Origin: Nocardioides gilvus
GTDB lineage: Bacteria > Actinomycetota > Actinomycetes > Propionibacteriales > Nocardioidaceae
NCBI RefSeq assembly: GCF_003194605.1
Contig: NZ_QHKY01000001.1
Coordinates: 372,001 to 436,000 of the forward strand
Length of the DNA stretch: 64,000 bases
Direction of reading: 5' to 3'
This document shows positions 7,366 through 18,644 of the stretch, one piece after another. The first letter of the stretch is position 1, and each line of letters opens with the position of its first letter. The position numbers and the translations under genes are program-made. The notes under the pieces are model-generated. The model was not told where the DNA came from. It ran no database searches and worked only from the letters and a program-made list of their open reading frames with translations.

Positions 7366-8478
7366 CTACCTGCGGGCCTCTGCGTCGGAGCGTGAGGTCT
7401 GCCTCGATGAGACCGGCTCGGGTGTATCCGGCGTTGCGACCCCGGTCACACGGATCGCGAATTCGGCGACCAGCCCGACCACACCCTCCACCGGTCCGCG
7501 CCTCCACACGTGCGGCAACCGCGCCGCCCGCCACGCCGACGCGACGACGACGGCCACGACACTCATCCCGACCACGTTGAGCCAGGTGTCGTCCGAGCGG
7601 CCGGGAAAGAGGTCCACCCACCACGCCAACCAAGCGACATGGAGCGAGTAGAGCGTCAACGTCATCGCGCCCACCCAGGCCAGCGGCAGAGCGACCCTTG
7701 CCACCGGCAGGGAGGCGAAGGTCACGCACCCGGCGTAGACCGCGCTGGCGAGCACCACCACGAAGAGTTGCTCGGTCCACGTCGTCTGGTAGGCCAGGAA
7801 GTCGATCTGGCCCAGGAGCCTGCCCACGATCATCGCTCCGGTCGCGCACACAGCCGCCACCGTGACCGCGGCCGGCAGCCAGGCAGAAGGCTTGGGCCGC
7901 TCGCGCGGGAGCAGCAGCCGGGTGAGGAGGATCCCCACGGCGGCCATCAGCACGAGCACGGCCTGGGGGTAGGAGGTGCTGATGAGGAGTTCGAGCCACC
8001 ACATCCGGGTCGTGTCGCCGGACGTGACCGCGTCGGACCACACCTCGCGGGAGCTGTCGATCGTCCACGGGGCGATCGCCGCGGCGAGGACTGCCACCAG
8101 ACCCACCAGCCAGGAGGGAGCACGCGAGATCCCCCAGCAGAGCAGCGTGAGCAGTCCCAAGGGAGCCAGCACGATGACCACCAGGGCGGCGCTCTGGGCC
8201 AGCAACCAGCCGAGACCGAGCAGCGCGACCGCCCGCACCACGGCTCCGACGAGATGGACCCCGGGGCCGTGTCGTCGTGCGGCCAGCTCGGCGCCGGCCC
8301 CCACCAGCAGGGCGAAGAGCGGGAAGGTCAGGAACTCCGAGAGCTGGAAGAGCCCGCCTGGACCAGCGCTCGGAGCGGTGTGGGCCACGAACATCGAGAT
8401 GATCGCGGCGCCTCGGGCGAGGTCGACCCCGATCTCGCGAGCCCGGGACCGGCTGGGGGCGAGAGAACCTTGGGTCAC
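7366..8478 (-). CDS. Polytopic membrane acyltransferase-like protein (DUF418/DUF1624 type)
   Basis: About 370 residues with roughly ten hydrophobic segments. The N-terminal sequence REIGVDLARGAAIISMFVAH matches the R-x-x-G-D-x-A-R-G-x-A-I-x-G/S-M-F-x-x-H pattern of heparan-glucosaminide N-acetyltransferase-like and DUF418 membrane proteins. These are thought to move acyl groups across membranes. The C-terminal part (TLTLYSLHVAWLAWW) is also typical. GTG 8478 is chosen because longer starts would run into the 3' end of the upstream DsbA-like gene; no strong ribosome site is seen. Substrate unknown. It probably shares an operon with the DsbA-like gene, 25 bases upstream. Confidence 0.7.
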   Translation of the reverse strand: MTQGSLAPSRSRAREIGVDLARGAAIISMFVAHTAPSAGPGGLFQLSEFLTFPLFALLVGAGAELAARRHGPGVHLVGAVVRAVALLGLGWLLAQSAALVVIVLAPLGLLTLLCWGISRAPSWLVGLVAVLAAAIAPWTIDSSREVWSDAVTSGDTTRMWWLELLISTSYPQAVLVLMAAVGILLTRLLLPRERPKPSAWLPAAVTVAAVCATGAMIVGRLLGQIDFLAYQTTWTEQLFVVVLASAVYAGCVTFASLPVARVALPLAWVGAMTLTLYSLHVAWLAWWVDLFPGRSDDTWLNVVGMSVVAVVVASAWRAARLPHVWRRGPVEGVVGLVAEFAIRVTGVATPDTPEPVSSRQTSRSDAEARR

Positions 8479-8503
8479 ACCGACATCATGCCGGGCGACG
8501 CAT

Positions 8504-9271
8504 TCAGATGGCGCAGCCGTCCGGCCCGCAAGCCACGTCGCCGGTCTCGTCACCCTGGGTCTGGCCATCCCGGGTCTGGCCATCCTGGGTCTGGCCATCC
8601 GGGGTCTGGCCCACCATCGTGATCTGCGGGTGAGCATCCGCCCATGCCTGCTCGAGCACCTGGGTGAAGGACTCCGCCGGCTGGGCACCGGAGACGCCGT
8701 ACTTGCGGTCGAGCACGAAGAACGGCACCCCGGTGGCGCCGAGCGCCCGCGCCTGGTCGATGTCGGCCCGGACAGCGTCCGCGAACTCGTCCCCCGCCAG
8801 GACCGCGGTGACGCGCGCGGCGTCGAGCCCGGTGCGTACGGCGACCTCTGTCAGCACTGCGTGGTCGCCCACGTTCGCGTTGTCCACGAAGTGTGCAGCG
8901 AGCAGCGCCTCCTTGAGGGCGCCCTGGAGCGTCGGTCCGCCCTCGACCAGAGCCAGGTGGAGCACCCGGTGGGCGTCCACCGTGTTGGCGTGGAACGAGT
9001 GGTCACCGAACTCCAGCCCTTCCTCGGCAGCGACACCACGGGTGCGGGCCAGCATCTCGCGCACCTGGTCGGGACCACCGGGGAACTTCGCGCCCAGCGC
9101 CTCGAGGGTGGTGAGCGACTGGTCGCGGGGCGCGGTGGGGTCCAGCTGGTAGGAGCGCCAGATGATCTCCACGTCGTCGGCGTGCTCGAACGTGGACAGG
9201 GCGGTCTCCAGACGACGCTTGCCGATGTAGCACCACGGGCAGACGACGTCACTCCAGATCTCGATGCGCAT
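8504..9271 (-). CDS. DsbA-family thioredoxin-fold oxidoreductase (FrnE-like)
   Basis: A 255-residue cytosolic DsbA/2-hydroxychromene-2-carboxylate isomerase-like protein. It starts MRIEIWSDVVCPWCYIGKRR, with the CPWC redox pair at Cys11 and Cys14. No signal peptide is present, as in the FrnE subgroup linked to polyketide biosynthesis and oxidative stress. The cis-Pro region GVPFFVLDRKYGVSGAQP lies at about residue 175. The C-terminus carries three DGQT(Q/R) repeats and ends in a Cys pair (ACGPDGCAI). ATG 9271 has GAGG 5 bases upstream and is preferred over TTG 9280. Divergently transcribed from the ABC exporter genes across a perfect palindrome. Confidence 0.88.
   Translation of the reverse strand: MRIEIWSDVVCPWCYIGKRRLETALSTFEHADDVEIIWRSYQLDPTAPRDQSLTTLEALGAKFPGGPDQVREMLARTRGVAAEEGLEFGDHSFHANTVDAHRVLHLALVEGGPTLQGALKEALLAAHFVDNANVGDHAVLTEVAVRTGLDAARVTAVLAGDEFADAVRADIDQARALGATGVPFFVLDRKYGVSGAQPAESFTQVLEQAWADAHPQITMVGQTPDGQTQDGQTRDGQTQGDETGDVACGPDGCAI
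8555..8614 (-). repeat. 15-bp tandem repeat in the 3' end of the DsbA-like gene
   Basis: Four copies of a 15-base unit (plus strand CTGGGTCTGGCCATC with small changes) at 8555, 8570, 8585 and 8600, coding DGQTQ/DGQTR in the disordered C-terminal tail. Confidence 0.85.
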
Positions 9272-9331
9272 GTGCCTCAAACGCGCCGGCGCGACGCGTT
9301 GTTCCCCGGCGTCCCCTGAACGGGGCAGGGG

Positions 9332-9357
9332 GCAACCCTGAGCGCTCTCAGGGTTGC
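9332..9357. promoter_or_regulatory. Perfect 26-bp palindrome between divergent genes
   Basis: GCAACCCTGAG-CGCT-CTCAGGGTTGC: two exact 11-base arms around a 4-base centre. It lies midway between the divergent DsbA-like gene and ABC exporter genes, so it cannot be a terminator for either. It is a candidate operator or shared regulatory site; no regulator gene lies next to it. Confidence 0.5.
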
Positions 9358-9422
9358 TCGGGGGTCGAGGCGGTTGGTTTCACCGATGTGGCCGGGCAGG
9401 TCCGGACGCGAAGGTGAGGTTC

Positions 9423-10322
9423 ATGATCACCATCGACGCACTCAGCAAGAGGTACGGCGGATTCCTCGCCGTCGACGACGTCTCGTTCACGGCACAGCCG
9501 GGGCGAGTCACTGGTTTCCTGGGGCCCAACGGCGCCGGCAAGTCCACGACGATGCGGGTGATGGTGGGTCTGACCCCGCCGACCACCGGTGCCGCGCTGG
9601 TCAACGGCCGCCACTTCGCAGACCTCCCCAACCCCGGCCGCGAGGTCGGCGTGCTGCTCGACGCCTCCGCGCAGCACGCGGGTCGTACCGGCCGCGACAT
9701 CCTCAAGGTCGCCGCACTCACGATGGGTCTGCCTCTCAGCCGCGTCGACGAGATGCTCGGGTTGGTCGGCCTCAGTGACGAGGAGGCGACCCGGCGGGTG
9801 AGGCACTACTCACTGGGGATGCGCCAGCGCCTCGGCATCGCCGCAGCGCTGCTGGGTGACCCCCACGTGCTGATCCTCGACGAGCCGGCCAACGGTCTCG
9901 ACCCCGCCGGAATCCGGTGGATGCGCGATCTGCTGCGGACCTTCGCCGACGACGGTGGGACCGTGCTCCTCTCCTCCCACCTGTTGCACGAGATCGAGGT
10001 GATCGCCGACGACCTGGTGTTGATCGGCAACGGTCGCATCGTCGCCCAGGGCACGAAGACTGACCTGTTGGCCGCTGCCGGCACCGTCGTCCGCGGCACC
10101 GACGTCGATGCACTCGCCGTCGCACTCAAGGCCGCTGGCCTGCACGTCACGCGTACTCCCGACAAGGCCCTGCACACCGATGCCTCCCCCGACATGGTCG
10201 GCCGCGTCGCCCTCGCCGCCGGGGTCGCCCTCACCGAGCTCAGGTCCGCCGATGGCGCCGGCCTGGAGGAGATGTTCCTCGAACTCACCGCCGCTTCGCA
10301 GCGTGAAGGAGTCGCAGCATGA
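9423..10322 (+). CDS. ABC exporter ATP-binding protein
   Basis: A 299-residue nucleotide-binding subunit. Walker A GPNGAGKST lies at 34-42, the signature YSLGMRQRLGIA near 135 and Walker B VLILDEPANGLDP near 155, followed by the switch His in LSSHLLHEIEVIADD. The short C-terminal extension is typical of drug/lantibiotic (BcrA/DrrA-like) exporters. ATG 9423 follows GAAGGTGAGG. The gene overlaps the permease start by 4 bases, so the two proteins are made together and should form a dimeric exporter at the membrane. The cargo is unknown; drug efflux or lipid export are possible. Confidence 0.9.
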   Translation: MITIDALSKRYGGFLAVDDVSFTAQPGRVTGFLGPNGAGKSTTMRVMVGLTPPTTGAALVNGRHFADLPNPGREVGVLLDASAQHAGRTGRDILKVAALTMGLPLSRVDEMLGLVGLSDEEATRRVRHYSLGMRQRLGIAAALLGDPHVLILDEPANGLDPAGIRWMRDLLRTFADDGGTVLLSSHLLHEIEVIADDLVLIGNGRIVAQGTKTDLLAAAGTVVRGTDVDALAVALKAAGLHVTRTPDKALHTDASPDMVGRVALAAGVALTELRSADGAGLEEMFLELTAASQREGVAA

Positions 10323-11176
10323 GCACCACACCGGCCACCTACCGCGCACCCACCCCGTACGACTCGCCCTCCACCCAGATCGGCCCTGCGGGCAGCCCGG
10401 TGCGTCGCGGACCACGCGACGACGTTCCCGCCCTTACCTTCACCGCACTGGTGCGGGTCGAGTTCGTCAAGATGTTCAACACCCGCTCGGGTTTCTGGCT
10501 GATGGCCAGCATCGCCATCCTGTCGGTGCTCGCCTCGGGGGCAGTGATCCTGTTCGGCGGTGAGAACGCAATCACGTACGCGAACTTCTCGGCCGCCGTC
10601 GGGATGCCGATCGCCATCCTCCTGCCGATGCTGGCCATCCTCTCGGTCACCTCCGAGTGGAGTCAGCGCACCGGACTCACGACCTTCACCCTGGTGCCCC
10701 ACCGGGGGCGCGTGATCACGGGCAAGGCCCTCGTCACCGTGTCGATCGGGATCGTCGGCATCCTCGTCGCCATGGGTGTGGGAGCCCTGGGCAACCTGCT
10801 CGGGGCAGCCGTGCACGACATCGACCCGGTGTGGGAGTTCGGCTTCACCGACCTGTTGATGGTCATGCTGGCCAATGTCCTGGGCATGCTGATGGGTTTC
10901 ACCCTCGGTGTGGTGCTGCGCAACTCCCCCGCTGCCATCGTCGGTTACTTCGTCTACAGCCTGATCCTGCCGAACGTGTTCGGCGCGCTCGCCTTCTACC
11001 AGGAGTCCTTCGCCGACGTGTGGCCCTGGGTCGACCAGTTCTACAACGTCACGTCCCTCTTCGAGCGCGTCCCCTCCGACCAGGAGTGGGTCCAGCTGGC
11101 CGTCACGACTGTGATCTGGATGGGCGTACCGCTGCTGGTGGGCCTGCGCTTCCTGTTCCGCAGCGAGATCAAGTAG
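10319..11176 (+). CDS. ABC-2 type exporter permease
   Basis: A 285-residue membrane subunit. A hydrophilic N-terminal stretch of about 45 residues precedes the motif VRVEFVKMFNTRSGFWL, typical of ABC-2 permeases just before the first span. Six hydrophobic segments follow (for example IAILSVLASGAVILFGG and MVMLANVLGMLMGFTLG). It begins inside the last codons of the ATPase gene (ATGA overlap). It is the last gene on this strand before a bidirectional hairpin. It most likely forms the membrane channel for the partner ATPase. Confidence 0.88.
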   Translation: MSTTPATYRAPTPYDSPSTQIGPAGSPVRRGPRDDVPALTFTALVRVEFVKMFNTRSGFWLMASIAILSVLASGAVILFGGENAITYANFSAAVGMPIAILLPMLAILSVTSEWSQRTGLTTFTLVPHRGRVITGKALVTVSIGIVGILVAMGVGALGNLLGAAVHDIDPVWEFGFTDLLMVMLANVLGMLMGFTLGVVLRNSPAAIVGYFVYSLILPNVFGALAFYQESFADVWPWVDQFYNVTSLFERVPSDQEWVQLAVTTVIWMGVPLLVGLRFLFRSEIK

Positions 11177-11253
11177 CCCGTCCCTCCCGGGAGGTCATCA
11201 GTCCCGGTCGGTGGAGCAACCGGAGGTGATGACGTCCCGGGAAAGAAGCGCGG

Positions 11254-11287
11254 AACGACCCCCGTCGATCTCTCGACGGGGGTCGTT
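11254..11287. terminator. Bidirectional hairpin terminator
   Basis: AACGACCCCCGTCGA-TCTC-TCGACGGGGGTCGTT, a perfect 15-bp stem with a 4-base loop. It sits between the convergent ABC permease and ilvC genes and can serve both. The run of T/A outside the arms is short. Confidence 0.8.
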
Positions 11288-11302
11288 CGTGAAGCAGTGG
11301 AA

Positions 11303-14735
<3,433 letters not shown>

Positions 14736-14801
14736 CTCTGTCTCTTCCTCACTGCCCTGCTCGTCGGCGGCCCGGTCGGCCGCCATCGGTGTGTGCCCAA
14801 C

Positions 14802-14835
14802 AAAAAACCCCTCGGCCGGAGTCGGCGACGAGGGG
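14802..14835 (-). terminator. Intrinsic attenuator terminator of the ilvBNC operon
   Basis: On the minus strand CCCCTCG...CGAGGGG followed directly by six T residues, about 66 bases ahead of the ilvB start and about 30 bases after the leader-peptide stop. This is the textbook attenuator layout. Confidence 0.9.
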
Positions 14836-14836
14836 A

Positions 14837-14879
14837 GACGCGTGCGTCTGGGGAATTCAGATTCCTCAGCTCACGCGTC
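14837..14879 (-). promoter_or_regulatory. Pause/antiterminator-side hairpin of the ilvB leader
   Basis: GACGCGTG...CACGCGTC (8 bp), with an inner GGAAT...ATTCC stem. One arm contains the last codons of the leader peptide (GGA CGC GTG AGC TGA). It lies directly upstream of the terminator hairpin, so its formation can be linked to ribosome position. Confidence 0.65.
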
Positions 14880-14907
14880 CAGTGCGTACAAGAAGGTCCA
14901 TGCGCAT
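14866..14907 (-). CDS. ilvB operon leader peptide
   Basis: A 13-residue frame [13 protein letters not shown]. Its centre is Leu-Leu-Val read by CTT CTT GTA, codons that are rare in this GC-rich genome. It is followed by the hairpin pair and the T-run terminator, matching leader peptides known before ilvB in streptomycetes and corynebacteria. Slow decoding when charged Leu/Val tRNAs are scarce should prevent the terminator from forming. ATG 14907 or ATG 14901 could be the start; no Shine-Dalgarno site is visible, suggesting a leaderless or nearly leaderless RNA. Confidence 0.8.
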   Translation of the reverse strand: MRMDLLVRTGRVS

Positions 14908-15091
14908 AGACCAACGGTCGCCGTCGTGGCACCCAACGTCAACCTAGTCTGCCACGCGTCCCAGATCGTGGTACCGCGGTCCAGATGATGAGGGCCTCCA
15001 GCAGCGCTGCCTGAGCGGTGGGCAGGGTTCCACCGCGTCCGCGTGACGAACAATCGTGACGCAGACCACGGAGCGTGAGACCATCCCTGTC
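14908..15091. other. Divergent promoter region, ilvB leader versus methyltransferase
   Basis: About 180 bases between the ilvB leader peptide and the methyltransferase ATG. It must hold both promoters. On the minus strand TAGGTT near 14942 is a possible -10 for ilvB, without a good -35. No clear hexamer pair was found for the plus strand. Confidence 0.4.
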
Positions 15092-15883
15092 ATGTCGATC
15101 GCGACCCAGATCAAGCTGTTCCACGAGCGCCGCATCGCCCTGCCAATCCCGGCAGACGCGCGAGTGCTCGATGTCGGCAGCGGTGACAAGCCCTCGTGGC
15201 GGGCCGACGTCCTGCTCGACCTCTACCCCGGCGAGGAGTACGCCTCCCAGCGTTCCGGCTCCCACGGCGCCAAGGTGAGCCGCCCCCTCTTCGACGCCGA
15301 CGCGAGCAACATGCCGTTCCGCGACGGCGCGTTCGACTACACGATCTGCTCCAACCTGCTGGAGCACGTGCCGGACCCGGCCGCGGTGCTGGAGGAGCTG
15401 ATGCGGGTCTCCCGCGCCGGTTACATCGAGGTCCCCGAGGCCGCCAGCGCCAAGATCGTGGACTTCCCCAGCCATGTGTGGTGGTGCCGGATGGAGGGAG
15501 GCACCCTGGTCTTCGAACCCAAGACCAAGCGCTTCTTCGACGACGAGGTCGGCGAGTACCTCGCCCGGACCGGGCTCGAGGTGCCGGTACGCAAGGTGCT
15601 CGACAGTCGCTTCGAGGACCGGGTGGTCATGCTCCACTGGCAGGACAAGGTGAAGTACGAGGTCAAGGGTGAGGTGCCCGCCGACTTCATGGCGCGGGCG
15701 CTCACCGAGCCCGGGCACTCCAAGGACCTCGCCACCCGGGTCATCCTGGCAGCCACCGACGTGCTGACGTGGCGGACCCGTCGCGGCCTGGCCCGCCGCG
15801 GGATCCGCTTCAACGACGTCGTGAAGACCGAGTTCCAGCGCAGCGACAACCCTGTCCTCGAGCCGCAGATCTACCGCCTCTGA
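15092..15883 (+). CDS. Class I SAM-dependent methyltransferase
   Basis: About 263 residues with Methyltransf_11-type motifs: ARVLDVGSGDKPSWRADV near residue 26, the acidic beta-2 end LLDLYPG, and the post-motif FDYTICSNLLEHVPDPAAVLEEL around 85-105. The LLEHV sequence is typical of methyltransferases acting in lipid, sugar or cell-envelope pathways. The later region (KTKRFFDDEVGEYLARTGLEVPVRKV) resembles glycan-cluster methyltransferases, but the substrate is unknown. ATG 15092 is chosen; GTG 15056 in the same frame is possible. Stands alone, divergent from the ilvB operon. Confidence 0.75.
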   Translation: MSIATQIKLFHERRIALPIPADARVLDVGSGDKPSWRADVLLDLYPGEEYASQRSGSHGAKVSRPLFDADASNMPFRDGAFDYTICSNLLEHVPDPAAVLEELMRVSRAGYIEVPEAASAKIVDFPSHVWWCRMEGGTLVFEPKTKRFFDDEVGEYLARTGLEVPVRKVLDSRFEDRVVMLHWQDKVKYEVKGEVPADFMARALTEPGHSKDLATRVILAATDVLTWRTRRGLARRGIRFNDVVKTEFQRSDNPVLEPQIYRL

Positions 15884-15920
15884 CGCCTGCCCACGGCGGC
15901 ACGGCACCGGGACAGCGACG

Positions 15921-16940
15921 TCAGATCAGTTCCTGGGTGAGGCTCCGCTCGGCACCCGCCACGGTGACCCGGGCCAGCGCCCCGTTGACCAACGGGAGGA
16001 ATGGCGGCACGTGGCCGCAGTCGACGTCGAAGACGATCGGCAGGTCCAGCATCGCGAGCGCGTCGCGGACCGCGTCACGTTGGCTGAAGTCACCCGAGGC
16101 GGGCGCCGTGGTGCGTCCGATGAGGATCGCCTCCGCCTCGTCGAACCATCCCGCGAGTCGCAGGCCGTGCAGGTTGCGGCAGATCTCCAGAGCTGGGTCC
16201 CCGAAGGCCTCCAGGTAGACGATGAGCCCCTCGTCCGCGTGCTCGCGACCGAACGCCGCCACGTCACCGTAGGGCGTCCCCGCGAGGTTGCTGATCGTCT
16301 CGATGCAGCCACCGATCAGACGGCCTGTGACGTCGACCCCGCCGCCGCCCGCGACCTCCCAGGTGCCCGTGGCGTCCAGGTCGTACGTGGTGATGGCCGG
16401 GTCCGCCTCCCAGTCGTCGTGACCACCGCTGCGGTGGACTCCCGGGGCGTGCTGGGTGATCGGTCCGGTGCCGGCGAGCACGTCGGTCCAGTGGCGTACG
16501 CCGTCGGCCGGGGCGTACGGCGTCTCCATCAGGTTCGCACCGTGCAGCGTGGCCCAGCCCAGTCGCAGCGTGAGGGGCAGGAGGAGTGTGCTGATGTCGC
16601 TGTAGCCCACCAACCAGGTGGGTTCCGCGGTGGCCAACGCGTCCCAGTCGAGGTGGTCGACCAGGTCGATCGCGGTCTCGCCTCCCCACGGCGGCAGCAC
16701 CACGCGGATCGCCGGATCCAGCAGCATGCGGTTGAGCTCCGCGGCTCGCTTCTCCACCGGGGCGCTGAGGTGTCCGGCGTCGCCGCCCATGCAGTCACCG
16801 ACCTCGACCTCGTACCCGGCGTCGCGCAGCCAGGTGATCGCGACATCGAGACGGCCGCGGAGGGCGGTCTGCACCCCGCTGGAGGGACTCGTGATGCCGA
16901 TCCGGTCGCCGGGGCTCAGGGGCTGGGGGTAGCGAATCAT
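15921..16940 (-). CDS. S66 family peptidase (LD-carboxypeptidase / MccF-like)
   Basis: A 339-residue serine peptidase of family S66, which contains murein LD-carboxypeptidases and the microcin C self-immunity enzyme MccF. Visible: the N-terminal PLSPGDRIGITSPSSG, the nucleophile Ser in WLVGYSDIS near residue 115, the Glu in IVYLEAF, and the His in DVDCGHVPPFLPLVNGA near the C-terminus, i.e. the Ser-Glu-His triad. A Gly-rich insert (VAGGGGVDVTGRLIGG) precedes the Glu region. There is no signal peptide, as in this cytosolic family. It is a single gene; whether it trims muropeptides or detoxifies a peptide-nucleotide cannot be told. Confidence 0.87.
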   Translation of the reverse strand: MIRYPQPLSPGDRIGITSPSSGVQTALRGRLDVAITWLRDAGYEVEVGDCMGGDAGHLSAPVEKRAAELNRMLLDPAIRVVLPPWGGETAIDLVDHLDWDALATAEPTWLVGYSDISTLLLPLTLRLGWATLHGANLMETPYAPADGVRHWTDVLAGTGPITQHAPGVHRSGGHDDWEADPAITTYDLDATGTWEVAGGGGVDVTGRLIGGCIETISNLAGTPYGDVAAFGREHADEGLIVYLEAFGDPALEICRNLHGLRLAGWFDEAEAILIGRTTAPASGDFSQRDAVRDALAMLDLPIVFDVDCGHVPPFLPLVNGALARVTVAGAERSLTQELI

Positions 16941-17051
16941 TCGGCCATCCTGTCCGCGTCACCGTCCACGGGCAACCGGGCCCCCTGATCCAGGGCGCCG
17001 GCAAGCGCCACTCCCCCGAGACGACGGCCGACGCCGACGGGCAACCGGAGG

Positions 17052-18068
17052 TCACTGGAAGCTGACGAACCGCACCTTGGGTCGGATCTTCCGGACGGCG
17101 CGCGGGCGCATCATCGGGACGTCCTCGTCGTAGAAGAGTTTGAAGCCCATCCTGAACTGTCGCGGCCGCGCGAGCGCCCGGTAGGTGTCGAGCTTCTGCG
17201 ACGGCGTACCGAACCCGTCGATGTGGAGCACCTCGGCCAGCTCCGGACGGTCCACCAGCCGGTCGGGACGGACGATCATGGAGCTGCGGAACGAGTGCAG
17301 CATGAAGACCTTCTCGGGCAGGTCCTGCCGGCGGGTGAGGCGGTCGAGCCAGGCCGAGACCTGGTTGACCTCACGTGCCCGCACCGAGCCGATCACCCTC
17401 CCGGGGACCTGGCGCGGACCCATCCGCCACTCCGGGTCCAGGGCCAGTCCGACCAGGGGATGCTCCAGCGCCCACTCCCAGCGCTTGGCGACGGTGAGGA
17501 AGTCGTCGCGACCGGGCTGGATGTCCAGGACGACCAACGCGCCGTTGCGTTCGGCGGCCTTGATGTAACTCCGCACCGCCCGACGTGAGATGTCGTGGTT
17601 GTAGTCGCCGTCCTTGCCGGGAGTGGCGTCGGCGACGGTCACGATCAACTCGTAGACCGGCAGGATCTGCTCCCCGCGACGCTTGAAGTCGCGGGCCGCC
17701 CGGCGCAGCCGACGGTGCATCTGGTCGGGTGGACGTTCGCCCAGCACGCCGAGCGCGTCGGTGCCCGCGGTGCCGTAGTAGGCGACCAGGAACCGCTTGC
17801 GTCCGAAGACCTTGGTGCCGCCCCCGGGCAAGGTCGACATCGACGCAGTCTCGTTGGCGACCTTGGTCGTCACCGCGGGGGTGGGCGCGGGCGTCTCCTG
17901 GGTGACGTTCTCGGGTGCCTCGCTGGTCGACCCCTTGGTCGACTGGCTCCTCGACTCGGTCGTCGACTCGTCGGCGCCCAGGCCTGCGATCGACACGGCC
18001 GCCACCAGACAGCAGAGGACCAGCAGCGCGGACACGTACGCGGACACAGCGCGTCTCCCCCGGAACAT
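17052..18068 (-). CDS. Secreted or membrane-anchored hypothetical protein, possible TIM-barrel
   Basis: 338 residues. An N-terminal hydrophobic segment (AYVSALLVLCCLVAAVSIAGLG) is followed by a Ser/Thr/Glu/Pro-rich linker to about residue 85. A conserved-looking domain then starts KRFLVAYYGTAGTDALGVLGE and contains LPVYELIVTVADATPGKDG, GALVVLDIQPGRDDFL, VGLALDPEWRM, and a final stretch with strands ending in Asp or Glu. The alternation of short hydrophobic strands with charged ends suggests a glycoside-hydrolase-like barrel, but I do not recognise a family. It should act outside the membrane. It lies 9 bases after a PPOX-family gene in the same orientation and is probably co-transcribed with it. 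Confidence 0.65.
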   Translation of the reverse strand: MFRGRRAVSAYVSALLVLCCLVAAVSIAGLGADESTTESRSQSTKGSTSEAPENVTQETPAPTPAVTTKVANETASMSTLPGGGTKVFGRKRFLVAYYGTAGTDALGVLGERPPDQMHRRLRRAARDFKRRGEQILPVYELIVTVADATPGKDGDYNHDISRRAVRSYIKAAERNGALVVLDIQPGRDDFLTVAKRWEWALEHPLVGLALDPEWRMGPRQVPGRVIGSVRAREVNQVSAWLDRLTRRQDLPEKVFMLHSFRSSMIVRPDRLVDRPELAEVLHIDGFGTPSQKLDTYRALARPRQFRMGFKLFYDEDVPMMRPRAVRKIRPKVRFVSFQ

Positions 18069-18077
18069 GTGGCGACC

Positions 18078-18635
18078 CTAGACGGGATCGTCGTCGAACG
18101 CGGGTAGACCGTCGATGCTGGTCCGGTTCTTCTGCTGCCGGTAGGCGACGATGCCGTCCGCTCCGCGGCGTTCCATGTTGGGGGTGAGCAGGTCCCGCTC
18201 GGCGTCGAGGCTCATCAGCGGCAGCGAGAAGCCGCACGAGTCACTGACCCGCTCGACGTCGACCACGATCACCGCTCGAGCAGCCGGATTGGGCGCGAAC
18301 CGGCCTGCCCATGCGTCGAAGTCGTCGTCGTAGCGGCTGACCACTCGTCCCCGTCCGTGCAGGCGAACGATGTTGGGTGTCCGGTCGAACGAGCAGAACA
18401 TCACGGTGATCCGCCCGTTCTGGCGCACGTGGGCGATCGTCTCAGCACCACTCGCGGTCAGGTCGAGATAGGCGACCGTGTGTTCATCGATGACCGCGAA
18501 CGTGTCCGCCAAGCCCTTCGGCGAGAGGTTGACGTGGCCACCGTCGCCGGAGGGCGCGGTGGCCACGAAGAAGACGGACTGGGCCTCGACGAAGGCCTTC
18601 AGGCGCTCGTCGATGCTCCCGTACGTCTTCCCCAT
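18078..18635 (-). CDS. Pyridoxamine 5'-phosphate oxidase family (flavin split-barrel) protein
   Basis: 185 residues. The N-terminal half has the split-barrel pattern of PPOX-like proteins: FVEAQSVFFVATAPSGDGGHVNLSPKG, AYLDLTASGAETIAHVRQNGRITVMFCSF, and LHGRGRVV. This fold binds FMN or F420, and HVNLSPKG with the Asn/Ser pair is typical of the group that includes general stress FMN-binding proteins. The C-terminal extension (SCGFSLPLMSLDAERDLL) contributes the dimer face. Function beyond flavin or deazaflavin redox is not clear. It sits 9 bases downstream of the ilvD stop, so it may be read with ilvD. Confidence 0.85.
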   Translation of the reverse strand: MGKTYGSIDERLKAFVEAQSVFFVATAPSGDGGHVNLSPKGLADTFAVIDEHTVAYLDLTASGAETIAHVRQNGRITVMFCSFDRTPNIVRLHGRGRVVSRYDDDFDAWAGRFAPNPAARAVIVVDVERVSDSCGFSLPLMSLDAERDLLTPNMERRGADGIVAYRQQKNRTSIDGLPAFDDDPV

Positions 18636-18644
18636 CGGTGGAGA

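Noticed and set aside
14736..14786. N-terminal extension of ilvB to 14786
   Set aside because: The extension would start just after the attenuator and has an acidic sequence not seen in the family, whereas ATG 14735 has a GAGGAAGAG ribosome site.
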